Shown piece by piece: positions 34,350 to 42,405 of a stretch of 52,449 bases of DNA (the first letter of the stretch is position 1; every line of letters starts with the position of its first letter). This DNA is from Salinivenus lutea (GTDB taxonomy: Bacteria; Bacteroidota; Rhodothermia; Rhodothermales; Salinibacteraceae): contig NCRC01000026.1 in the NCBI GenBank assembly GCA_002894685.1, positions 1 through 52,449 on the forward strand, given 5' to 3'. A model generated the notes under the pieces. The model was not told the DNA's origin. It searched no databases and saw nothing but the letters and a program-made list of their open reading frames with translations. A program made the position numbers and the translations under genes.

Positions 34350-35342
34350 CTATTCCAGCCCGTGCGCCTCAAACAGCGCGGCCGCCCGGCCCAGGTCCAC
34401 GTTCCCCCCGCTGATGACGACCCCCACGCGCTCGTCCTCGGCGGACACCACCTCGTCGAGCAGGGCGGCGGCCCCCAGCGCGCCCGTCGGCTCCACCACC
34501 AGCTTCATCCGCTCCCACAGCAGGTGCATGGCGCGGACCAGCGCGCCGTCCGAGACCGTGACCATGTCGTCGACGTGGTCGAGCACGAGCGGGAACGTGA
34601 CGTCGCCCAGGTAGGGGGTGCGCGCCCCGTCCGCAATCGTGTCCGGGTTCTCGACGGTCTGCAGCTCGCCCGAGTGAAAGGAGCGGGTGGCGTCGTCGCC
34701 GGCGGCGGGCTCCACGCCCACCACCGTACAGTCGGGCGCGTGGTGGCGGGCCGCCAGGGCGCAGCCCGAGAGCAGGCCGCCGCCCCCGCAGCACACGAGC
34801 AGCCGATCGAGCGGGCCCGCCTGGTCGAACAGCTCATCGCCCACGGTGCCCTGCCCGGCCACCACGTCCGGGTGGTCGTAGGGGGGCACGAGGGTCAGCC
34901 CGCGCTCCGCCGCCAACTGTTGGCCCAGCGTTTCGCGGGTCGTCGTGTCCGGGTCGTACGTCACGATTTCGGCCCCGTAGCCGCGGGTGGCGTCCAGCTT
35001 CACCTGGGGCGCGTCCTCCGGCATCACGATGGTGGCGTCCACCCCCAGCTCGCGCCCGGCCAGGGCCACCGCCTGCGCGTGGTTGCCGGACGAGTAGGTG
35101 ATCACGCCGCGCGCCTTTTCCGCGTCGGAGAGCTGGGCGACCGCGTTGTATCCCCCCCGGATCTTGAAGGCGCCGGTGCGCTGCAGATTCTCGCACTTGA
35201 AGACCACCTCGGCCCCGGTGCGGCCGTTGACGGTGCGGGAGGTCATGACGGGCGTGCGGTGGGCCACGCCGTCGAGGCGACGGGCCGCGGCGGCGACGTC
35301 GTCGTACGCAACGGAGGGCGCGTCGGAGACGGGAGGGGGCAT
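34350..35342 (-). CDS. PLP-dependent threonine dehydratase / serine racemase-like enzyme
   Basis: This 330-residue fold-type II PLP enzyme shows the Lys Schiff-base site K60 (RTGAFKIRGGYNA), SSGNHAQAVALAG, QGTVGDELFDQ, the glycine loop CCGGGGLLSGCALA and SGGNVD near the end. It has no C-terminal ACT regulatory domain, so it is the short, catabolic or racemase/hydroxyaspartate-type branch and not biosynthetic IlvA. The exact substrate cannot be assigned from sequence alone. The gene starts at 35342, close to the end of the histidine kinase gene upstream on the same strand. Confidence 0.9.
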   Translation of the reverse strand: MPPPVSDAPSVAYDDVAAAARRLDGVAHRTPVMTSRTVNGRTGAEVVFKCENLQRTGAFKIRGGYNAVAQLSDAEKARGVITYSSGNHAQAVALAGRELGVDATIVMPEDAPQVKLDATRGYGAEIVTYDPDTTTRETLGQQLAAERGLTLVPPYDHPDVVAGQGTVGDELFDQAGPLDRLLVCCGGGGLLSGCALAARHHAPDCTVVGVEPAAGDDATRSFHSGELQTVENPDTIADGARTPYLGDVTFPLVLDHVDDMVTVSDGALVRAMHLLWERMKLVVEPTGALGAAALLDEVVSAEDERVGVVISGGNVDLGRAAALFEAHGLE

Positions 35343-35432
35343 GGAGCGAGCGGACGGTGAGACAGGCGCGACATCCAGTTCAATGCATGCCGCCCCGGCC
35401 CGTTCGGCGGCCCGGGCGACTGGACGGGCGGA

Positions 35433-37598
35433 CTAGGCCTGCGCCGCTGCGCCAGGGGCAGACGACTCGGCGTGGGGAAGCTGGATCGTAAAGGTCGTGC
35501 CCTCGCCCTTCGCCGTCGCCACGTCGATCGTGCCGTCCATCCGGTCCACGAGGCGCTGCACCACGGCCAGTCCCAGCCCGCTCCCGTCGTAAGACTGCGA
35601 GGGGGACGAGGCGGCCTGCTGAAACGGCGAAAACAGATCGTCGACCTCGTCCGGGTCCATGCCGATGCCGGTGTCGTCCACCTCCAGGATGCCGGCCTCC
35701 GGGCCCGATCGGACGCGGACGTGCACCGTGCCGCCGTCCTCCGTATACTTGAGGGCGTTGGTCAGCAGGTTGCGCTGCACGCGGCGCAGCGCGCCCTGGT
35801 TGGCCCGAACGTGCACGGGGGCGTCCGGCGTGTCCGACTGGAGCGTGATGCCGTCCGCGTCCGCCTCCTGCTCGTACATCTCGACCATCTCGTCGGCCTC
35901 CGTCGTGAGGTCGACGGGGCGGAGGCGGAGATCGATGGCCTCGGCCTCCAGCTTGGAGAGGTTGAGCACCGAGTCGAGCGTTTCCAGCAGCCGCTCCCCG
36001 CCCTTCGTGATGCGACGGCTGAAGTCCTCGAGGGGCACGTCGGGCTCGCCGGGGGCCGTCACGGCGTCCTCAATCGCCTCCGAAAACCCGAGAATCGAGG
36101 TGAGGGGCGTGCGGATTTCGTGGCTCATGTTTGCCAGGAAGGTCGACTTCTGTCGGTTCCGCCGTTCCGCCTCCTCCTTGGACCGCTTGAGCTTGTGCTC
36201 GCGCCGCTTCCGCTCGGTGATGTCCACGAACATCGCGTACCCCTCCACAACGTCGTCGGGCCGGCGCTGCACCGCAAACTGCAGGGCGAAGTGGCGGGGC
36301 CCCTGCGCCGTGTGGCACGACAGCTCGATCTGCTGCACGGGCGTGGTGAGGGCCCGCTCCACGAGGGCCTCCATGTTGTCGGGGTCGTCGGGGTCGAGGA
36401 GGCCGCAGAGGTCCTCGCCCGCGGCGTCCTCCGTGTTGGCCCCGAAGACCGACGCGAAGGCCTGGTTCACGCGCTGGATGGTGCCCACGCCGTCCGCCAC
36501 GCGGCAGTGGACGACCGGGGTCGGCAGGTGCTCAAACAGCGTCTCGAAGCGGTCGCGCTCCCGCTGCAGGGCCTGCTCCCGCTGCTTCCGTCGGGTAATG
36601 TCCTGCAGCGTGCCGGTGAGGCGGGGCGACCGCCCGGGGCGCCGGCGGGCCTGGCCGCGGATGCGGGCCCACTGGGGGGCGTCCGCGGCGTCCAGCGGCA
36701 CCTCCAGGTCGAACGATTCGCCCTCCGTGAGGCAGCGGTCGAAGGTGGCGGCCACCTTGGTTTGCGTCTCGGGCGGGTACACGCTCAGTCCAATCTCGCG
36801 GCTAATGTCGCGATCCGACGACACCCCGAGCAGGCGGTGGAGGGACGTGGTTGCGTGCACCGTGTCCGTGTCCGGGTCGTACTCCCACCCGCCCACGCGG
36901 GCCACCTCCTGCACGCGCCGGAGCCGATCGCGGGTCTGCTGGAGCTCGGCCTGCGCCCGGCCAAAGGACAGGTGTCGCCGGTAGAGGGCCGCGCTGGTGG
37001 CCGTGATGAGCACCGCACTGCCGCCCACGAACGTGAGGTGGGTGGCCATGCTGGAGGAGACGGCGGCCGACCCGCTCCACACCGGCCCGGTCGGGCCGAA
37101 GGCGTACACCACGAGGGCCACGGCCCCGCCCACGCCGAGCACTTGGCGGGGGCGGAACGGGACGATCGCCACAATCACCAGGTAGGCCGGCACCACGTAG
37201 ACCGTCCCGAAGGTGTCCCGCAGCCCGCCCTCGAACATGGCGACGGTGGCGGTGAGCAGGATCGCCACGACCCCAAACCCCCGCCCGGTGCGCAGGCGGC
37301 ATTGCATCTGCGCCAGGACCAGCGCGCTCACGCTGAGGGCGGCCACGATGAGCGTGCCGAGCACCACCACCTGATTCGCCTCCGCGACGGCCAGGGTGTC
37401 GTAGGTCCAGCGGACGTTGTAGCCCAGGCCCAGGGCGCTGAGGCCCACGTGCAGCAGTGTGCCCACCAGCCCAATCGCGCCACACTGCCGGAGGCTGGTG
37501 TGCAACACGTCGGTGAGCACCGACCGCACGGCCGGGTCCTGCTCCTGCGTGGCGGCAGAGGCGAGGAGGGAGAGCATCGACGGGCCGGTGGACGCCAT
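35433..37598 (-). CDS. Membrane-bound PAS-domain sensor histidine kinase
   Basis: This 721-residue kinase has about six to seven N-terminal transmembrane helices (residues ~35-200), a first PAS-type domain (VGGWEYDPDTDTVHAT; ends GTLQDITRRKQREQ), a second PAS domain (FETLFEHLPTPVVHCRV; ends FVDITERKRREH), then HisKA with phospho-acceptor H493 in ANMSHEIRTPLTSILGF, and HATPase (NLLTNALKYTEDGGT, VDDTGIGMD, GSGLGLAVVQRLV). No receiver domain is attached and no response regulator is adjacent. The open frame extends to 37727, but MASTGPS at 37598 gives the best N-terminus. It is divergent from the pilus locus, whose input it might share; the signal is unknown. Confidence 0.93.
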   Translation of the reverse strand: MASTGPSMLSLLASAATQEQDPAVRSVLTDVLHTSLRQCGAIGLVGTLLHVGLSALGLGYNVRWTYDTLAVAEANQVVVLGTLIVAALSVSALVLAQMQCRLRTGRGFGVVAILLTATVAMFEGGLRDTFGTVYVVPAYLVIVAIVPFRPRQVLGVGGAVALVVYAFGPTGPVWSGSAAVSSSMATHLTFVGGSAVLITATSAALYRRHLSFGRAQAELQQTRDRLRRVQEVARVGGWEYDPDTDTVHATTSLHRLLGVSSDRDISREIGLSVYPPETQTKVAATFDRCLTEGESFDLEVPLDAADAPQWARIRGQARRRPGRSPRLTGTLQDITRRKQREQALQRERDRFETLFEHLPTPVVHCRVADGVGTIQRVNQAFASVFGANTEDAAGEDLCGLLDPDDPDNMEALVERALTTPVQQIELSCHTAQGPRHFALQFAVQRRPDDVVEGYAMFVDITERKRREHKLKRSKEEAERRNRQKSTFLANMSHEIRTPLTSILGFSEAIEDAVTAPGEPDVPLEDFSRRITKGGERLLETLDSVLNLSKLEAEAIDLRLRPVDLTTEADEMVEMYEQEADADGITLQSDTPDAPVHVRANQGALRRVQRNLLTNALKYTEDGGTVHVRVRSGPEAGILEVDDTGIGMDPDEVDDLFSPFQQAASSPSQSYDGSGLGLAVVQRLVDRMDGTIDVATAKGEGTTFTIQLPHAESSAPGAAAQA

Positions 37599-37863
37599 GG
37601 GGCAAGCCCCGCAGTGAAAATAGACGTAGGTGCAACTCGATTCGGCGCAACGACTATTCCAGCCGGGGGCGGGATCCCGGCGGATTGCGGCTGCTCCGTG
37701 CAAAGAATGGATGCACCGATGGTGCACCCGACGGAGAGCGAATGGTGCCCACCATTGGCCCAGTCACTACGGATCGAGGGGCGAGGCCGATGGGCGACAC
37801 GGGGGTATGAACAGGGGGCACCTGATGTCTACGGGTCGACGTGGACGGACGTTTTTACCCATG

Positions 37864-37899
37864 CTGGTACAGAACGTACCAGTCGAACCTGCGAGGTTC
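37864..37899. promoter_or_regulatory. Two adjacent perfect dyads upstream of the pilus locus
   Basis: CTGGTAC-AGAAC-GTACCAG (37864-37882) is followed two bases later by GAACCT-GCG-AGGTTC (37885-37899). Both are perfect inverted repeats of operator size. They lie in the 566-base gap between the divergent histidine kinase and pilin genes (37599-38164). No other gene was found in the gap. Confidence 0.4.
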
Positions 37900-37981
37900 C
37901 GAAGAGACGGACGGCAAATCCCCTCAATAGATCTGGATCTCACGTGAAGAGACCAGTCCCAACGGCCTGATGGGGGCGGGA

Positions 37982-38007
37982 CGGGAGAAGGTGGAGCGGT
38001 TCTCCCG
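37982..38007 (+). other. Hairpin in the kinase-pilin intergenic region
   Basis: CGGGAGAA (37982-37989) and TTCTCCCG (38000-38007) form a perfect 8-bp stem with a 10-base loop, 158 bases before the first pilin-like gene. There is no T-tract; it may be part of the leader RNA. Confidence 0.4.
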
Positions 38008-38164
38008 CGGCGGGCCCTCGTTGGCATGGTTCCTGTCCAGTTGTAGGGTGAGCTTAGAAACGCCTCGGGGCGCCGGGTCCGGTGATGGGGCCGTTGTCTG
38101 GCGAACGGGACGAGGCAGTCGCCCCCATCAACGACGTTCTCTCTTCTAGCAACACGATAGTACC

Positions 38165-38623
38165 ATGGGACAGCAACAACTTTTACTTCTCGTTCTCGCT
38201 ACGGTGATCGTCGGCCTTGCCACGGTGGCCGGGATTCAGGCGTTTGAACAAGGATCTAATCGTGCCAACCAAGATGCGCTCAATCAAACGGCTGTCAAGA
38301 TCGCTAGTGATATTCAGGCACATCTCCAAGAGCCAACGCAACTTGGGGGAGCTGGACGAGACTCTTGGGGCAATGTTGTCAGTGGAGATGTTCCTGCCCT
38401 TTCGCGTTTAGGTTACGATACCAAAAGTAGCACAGGGAGCAACGCTGACTTTAGTCCCAATAGTAAGGGTGTATACAAGACAGCAGATGGAGAGTGCGGG
38501 ATAAGCTCCGTTGGGCCCCCTATTAATGTCACGTGTGAAAGCGCGGATGCTGAGGTTGTCGTGGAGATCAGTGGACTTGACTCTGATGGAATCACCACCT
38601 CAAGTCAGAATATCAAATCATAG
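38165..38623 (+). CDS. Type IV pilin-like protein, copy 1 of a tandem pair
   Basis: This 152-residue protein begins MGQQQLLLLVLATVIVGLAT, a single hydrophobic N-terminal helix followed by an amphipathic stretch (ANQDALNQTAVKIASDIQA) and a variable, beta-rich, acidic C-terminal part with two Cys (about residues 110 and 124) that could form a disulfide. This is the layout of a type IV pilin, but it lacks the Phe at +1 and Glu at +5 after the Gly. Residues 1-31 are identical to the next gene's and only three of the first 52 differ, while the C-terminal halves are unrelated in detail. The context (pilC, pilB, pilT, pilMNOPQ) supports a pilin or pseudopilin role. GC is lower than in the surrounding genes. 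Confidence 0.75.
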   Translation: MGQQQLLLLVLATVIVGLATVAGIQAFEQGSNRANQDALNQTAVKIASDIQAHLQEPTQLGGAGRDSWGNVVSGDVPALSRLGYDTKSSTGSNADFSPNSKGVYKTADGECGISSVGPPINVTCESADAEVVVEISGLDSDGITTSSQNIKS

Positions 38624-38750
38624 CCTTGAAGCCTCCCCCTAGGGAGCGTAAACAAGGGTCTTACTCATAGCCGCAACATGCAGTGTCTAAGCGGCTGGCC
38701 CAGTGCCTCCTGACTGAATTGAAATATACATCAACAACCACCGTTGAATC

Positions 38751-39191
38751 ATGGGACAGCAACAACTTTTACTTCTTGTACTCGCCACAGTGATTGTGGG
38801 CCTCGCCACAGTGGCCGGGATTCAAGCATTTGAGCAGGGATCTACGCGCGCGAACCAAGATGCTCTGACGCAAACAGCTGTTACGATTGCCAGTGACATT
38901 CAGGCGAAGGTAGAGGAGCCTTCACAGTTTGGTGGGTACGGAGGGAGCATTTCAGATGCGAGTGGTGATATCTCCCTCTCAGACCTTGGCTATCAGACTG
39001 ACGGCAGCGAGTACGTGACTGCGGACGGTTCTTGCGCCTTGGAATCCCCAGACAACCTTAGTAAGCCCAGCAACGCCGGGTCTACCAACATTGTGGTTAC
39101 TTGTGAGAGCTCCGACAATGAGGTAGGCGTCTGGGTTGACGGTACTACATCTGAGAACGTTTTTACTGCGTCTGTGACACTTGGCAGCTAG
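38751..39191 (+). CDS. Type IV pilin-like protein, copy 2 of a tandem pair
   Basis: This 146-residue paralogue of the upstream gene has the same first 31 residues, followed by a Gly/Ser/Asp-rich globular part with two Cys (GSCALES, VTCESSD). At DNA level the first 26 bases are identical, and later codons differ mostly at third positions, so the N-terminal match is kept by selection and not by very recent copying. A strong hairpin terminator follows, so copies 1 and 2 may form their own abundant transcript. Which copy is the major pilin cannot be told from sequence. Confidence 0.75.
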   Translation: MGQQQLLLLVLATVIVGLATVAGIQAFEQGSTRANQDALTQTAVTIASDIQAKVEEPSQFGGYGGSISDASGDISLSDLGYQTDGSEYVTADGSCALESPDNLSKPSNAGSTNIVVTCESSDNEVGVWVDGTTSENVFTASVTLGS

Positions 39192-39253
39192 GATGCACGA
39201 GCGTACTAGCCTTCTCGCCAGTACGCAAAGCTTATTTAAGAACCTTGAACGGA

Positions 39254-39293
39254 GGGCGGCCCTCTACCATAGAGTGGCCGCCCCTTCTATTTT
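39254..39293 (+). terminator. Intrinsic terminator after the tandem pilin-like genes
   Basis: GGGCGGCC (39254-39261) and GGCCGCCC (39276-39283) form a perfect 8-bp stem with a 14-base loop that can pair further (CTCTA/TAGAG); CTTCTATTTT follows. Confidence 0.8.
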
Positions 39294-39318
39294 AAGAAAG
39301 TGAGACAGGTACTACTCT

Positions 39319-40836
39319 GTGCTCAACTTAATTACCTTCGACTCAAGGAATCTCAATCTGCCAGGTCCAGATTCGTGGGGTATCTTGTGTGTCACCTTTT
39401 CTGTTTGTACCTACGTTGTCATCGCTCCGAGCATCTCCGTCATCCCTTCGTTTGGACTCTACAACAACAAGCGAGTTTTTCAACTTGTACTGATTGGTAT
39501 CTGTGCAGGTACCCTTCTCGTGTCTCGTAGGACCTGTAAGCAATGGTTGGTCGGATTCGGGAATTTACCAACTGCCGGATGGATTGGACTGACCGCGGTA
39601 CTCATACTCGGTGTTTTCTCGGTTACACAAGCACCGGCATGGGAGAATGCAGCTCTGGAATTAAGCCACTTCGTGGTTCTGTTCGCTTTGGCCGGTACAG
39701 TGGCCGCAGTGTCGCGGATCGATCCGCGGCGTACCGCGGCCTTCATTCTTGGGGCAGTATTGCTCAGTGTACTGCTCTACATGGTGCACTTCAGCGTAAG
39801 TTACAGCCTTTCTGTTGCATGGCCGTCGGTCGAGCCTGGGAAAGAAAGTATTACGGGCTTCGCGAATACGCGGCACTTCAACCAGTACCAGACTTGGACT
39901 CTTCCACTGCTGGGTTCGGCCCTGCTGTCTATGCCTCAGCGGTGGCGTACTGGGCGCGGTTTCGTTTTTATCTTACTTGCGGTCTGGTGGATGCTCGTGT
40001 TAGTCTCCAACGTGCGGGGAACCGTCGTTGCATTGGGACTTGCAGTCGTCGGCGTCGGGCTCCTGTTTCGTCGGCATGCTGTCCGGTGGTTGAGCATCCA
40101 AGTCGGTGCGGTGGTGGGAGGGGGGATACTGTACTACCTGTTGTTTGACCTCATCGCGGGAACCACTCCCCAGGTGGCTGAACGGCTCGGAAGCATTAGC
40201 GGAGAGGCCTGGCGCATCCAGCGGTGGACCATGAGTCTGGAGCTGGCGTGGGCGCATCCGTGGCTGGGATTGGGTCCCATGCACTTTGCCTGGCCACCCT
40301 ATCATTTCTTGCCAGGGGCACATCCCCACAACGCGCTCCTGCAGTGGATGGTCGAGTGGGGCCTGCCGTCCGCCTCTATTATGACTGGACTTGTCGTCTG
40401 GGGTGGGTGGTCGTGGATGCGGCAGGAGCGGCGCGAGGCCCCCGGGGCGACCCGTCGGGAAAACGCCGTGCGCGTCGGGCTTGTGGCGGCGGTGTTGGCC
40501 GGCGCGGCCCACTCCATGGTGAGCGGGATTATTGTAATGCCAGTGAGTCAGGTGCTTCTAGCCCTTGTGGGCGGCTGGGCGTGGGGGCGGTACCGGTACG
40601 AACGCCGGCCTTCCAAGGAAACTTCCTGGATCTCCCACGCCGTGTTATGTGTCCTACTTATCGGTTCCGTGGGCATTGTGGGGAGTAGTGTTCGGGATGT
40701 TCTTGATGCGGAAGAACGGCAGTTGGCATATCTTGAGGCGGTTGAGGAACCCACGTTTTGGCCACGATACTGGAAGCAGGGATACATTGGCGTACGGAAA
40801 CCGAAGGTAATGGAGCGTGCGGCCGAAGCTCCCTAG
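39319..40836 (+). CDS. O-antigen ligase (Wzy_C)-type membrane protein, candidate pilin O-glycosyltransferase
   Basis: This 505-residue protein has about eleven transmembrane helices and the hallmarks of the O-antigen ligase/PglL superfamily: GFANTRHFNQYQTWTLPLL in the middle, the large periplasmic loop with GLGPMHFAWPPYHF, and HPHNALLQWMVEWG with the conserved His/Glu. These enzymes transfer lipid-linked glycans to lipid A or to proteins. Its position right after two pilins and before pilC suggests pilin glycosylation, as in TfpO/PglL systems; this is inference. The start is GTG 39319, just after the pilin terminator. The 5' third is AT-richer than the rest. Confidence 0.82.
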   Translation: MLNLITFDSRNLNLPGPDSWGILCVTFSVCTYVVIAPSISVIPSFGLYNNKRVFQLVLIGICAGTLLVSRRTCKQWLVGFGNLPTAGWIGLTAVLILGVFSVTQAPAWENAALELSHFVVLFALAGTVAAVSRIDPRRTAAFILGAVLLSVLLYMVHFSVSYSLSVAWPSVEPGKESITGFANTRHFNQYQTWTLPLLGSALLSMPQRWRTGRGFVFILLAVWWMLVLVSNVRGTVVALGLAVVGVGLLFRRHAVRWLSIQVGAVVGGGILYYLLFDLIAGTTPQVAERLGSISGEAWRIQRWTMSLELAWAHPWLGLGPMHFAWPPYHFLPGAHPHNALLQWMVEWGLPSASIMTGLVVWGGWSWMRQERREAPGATRRENAVRVGLVAAVLAGAAHSMVSGIIVMPVSQVLLALVGGWAWGRYRYERRPSKETSWISHAVLCVLLIGSVGIVGSSVRDVLDAEERQLAYLEAVEEPTFWPRYWKQGYIGVRKPKVMERAAEAP

Positions 40837-40959
40837 CGTTATTGGATATTCGGCACAGTTTGTGCTTTCTAAGGTCAATGCTGATGCTGGTCGGATACGA
40901 TTGGGGCGTTAATCCGCCCTCTCGTCGTTCACATGTCCATACGGTTTCTTCTTTGCTTC

Positions 40960-42315
40960 ATGGCTGTTCGCGAATTTAGATTTCAGGGCGTCGCGCCGGG
41001 CGGGCAGCCCGTGCAGGGCACCATCATGGCCTCCTCGAAAAGCACGGCCCGCGAAAAGGTGGAGGAGCTGGCCGACGAGCACGGCTTCAACCCGTCGGAG
41101 CTGCAGAAGCGGCGCACCTTCCTCTACAAAGTGCGCACCCGGAAGGGCAACGTGAAGAAGGGGGAGCAGAAGGCCTTCTCGCAGGAGGAGGTGGAGGAGG
41201 CCCTGGAGAACATGGGCCTGGAAGTGATTCGGGTGCAGCGGAAGTGGCTCGACTTTGAGTTCTCGCCCCCGCAGTCGGACCTCATCATGTTCGTGCGGCT
41301 GGCGGCCAACCTGCTCCGCGAGAACATGCCGTTCGACGAGGTGCTGGAGCTGCTGGTGAACGACGTCTCGTCGAAGAGCCTGCGGCAGGTGATCCGCGAT
41401 CTGAACTCGGACCTGAAGGGCGGGATGGACCCCGAGAAGGCGTTCAACAAGCACCGCGACAAGCTCGGCAAGTTTACCGCCTACATGCTGGGCATCGCCT
41501 CCAAAAGCGGGAACATGGCGGAGATCTACGAGGCCACGGCGAAGTTTCTGGAGCGCAAGGACGAGTTCAAGTCCCGCATCCGCAGCTCCATGATTATGCC
41601 GGCGGTGACCACGGTGGGCCTGATCGGCGCGCTCATCTGGTACATCTGGTACATCGTGCCGGCCACGGCCGGACTGTTCGAGGGCATGGACGTCACGATG
41701 CCGCCCCTCACCCAGATGTCGCTCTCCATGGCCGACTGGCTGGATCAGAACTGGCTCTGGTTGCTGATCGGGACGGTCGTGCCGCTCCTCGGCTTTGTGG
41801 CGTGGGCCCGTACGGATCGGGGCAAGTTTTACCTCCACAAGTACATGATTAAGGTCCCGGTGATCGGGAAGCTGCTGCACAAGCTGAACATCGAGATTTT
41901 CTGCCGGGTATTCGCCATCCTGTACTCGGGCAGCGGCGACAACCTGCGCGTGATGCGGGTGGCGGCGGAGGCGTGTGGCAATAAATACATGGAGTACAAA
42001 ATCCGAAACGTCACCATCCCCATGATGGCCGCGCAGGGGGCGAGCCTGGTGGATGCAATGAAGGCGAGCGGCGTGTTCACGTCCATGGCCGTCACGCGCT
42101 TTAAGAGCGGGCAGGAGACCGGGACCGTGCGGAATAGCGCCCGCCAGATGGCCGACTACTACCAAAAAGAAACGGAGCTCAGCCTGGACGCTGCCGTGCA
42201 GGGCATCCAGACCGCCGTGTCCGTCATCATCGCCATCGGAGTCCTGTTTCTCACCATCCTTTCTGCGGAAATGGCCTTCATTCAGCCGTCGCAGGCCGAT
42301 ATGATGGGCATGTAA
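40960..42315 (+). CDS. pilC: Type IV pilus inner-membrane platform protein PilC
   Basis: This 451-residue member of the GspF/PilC family has an N-terminal ~115-residue cytoplasmic part (VREFRFQGVAPGGQPVQGTI; QEEVEEALENMGLEVIRV), then two copies of the T2SSF domain: the first with FVRLAANLLRENMPFDEVLELL and GIASKSGNMAEIYEATAKFLERKDEFK (in pieces), the second with FCRVFAILYSGSGDNLRVMRVA and FKSGQETGTVRNSARQMADYYQKE (in pieces). Each copy is followed by transmembrane helices, the last near residues 425-445. I start at ATG 40960 (MAVREFRFQG), not the upstream 40933. It couples the PilB and PilT motors to pilus assembly. Confidence 0.95.
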   Translation: MAVREFRFQGVAPGGQPVQGTIMASSKSTAREKVEELADEHGFNPSELQKRRTFLYKVRTRKGNVKKGEQKAFSQEEVEEALENMGLEVIRVQRKWLDFEFSPPQSDLIMFVRLAANLLRENMPFDEVLELLVNDVSSKSLRQVIRDLNSDLKGGMDPEKAFNKHRDKLGKFTAYMLGIASKSGNMAEIYEATAKFLERKDEFKSRIRSSMIMPAVTTVGLIGALIWYIWYIVPATAGLFEGMDVTMPPLTQMSLSMADWLDQNWLWLLIGTVVPLLGFVAWARTDRGKFYLHKYMIKVPVIGKLLHKLNIEIFCRVFAILYSGSGDNLRVMRVAAEACGNKYMEYKIRNVTIPMMAAQGASLVDAMKASGVFTSMAVTRFKSGQETGTVRNSARQMADYYQKETELSLDAAVQGIQTAVSVIIAIGVLFLTILSAEMAFIQPSQADMMGM

Positions 42316-42405
42316 TGCCCTTGAACCATCGGTGGGACCTGCCGTTACCGATGTATTCACGCCTGTTCCAAGCGCGTCACTCTCCTTTCGTTGACGCCCG
42401 GTCCC

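Noticed and set aside
35472-37970. An 832-codon plus-strand open frame opposite the histidine kinase
   Set aside because: The minus strand encodes clear HisKA/HATPase motifs; the plus-strand product is repetitive Arg/His/Gly with no motifs.
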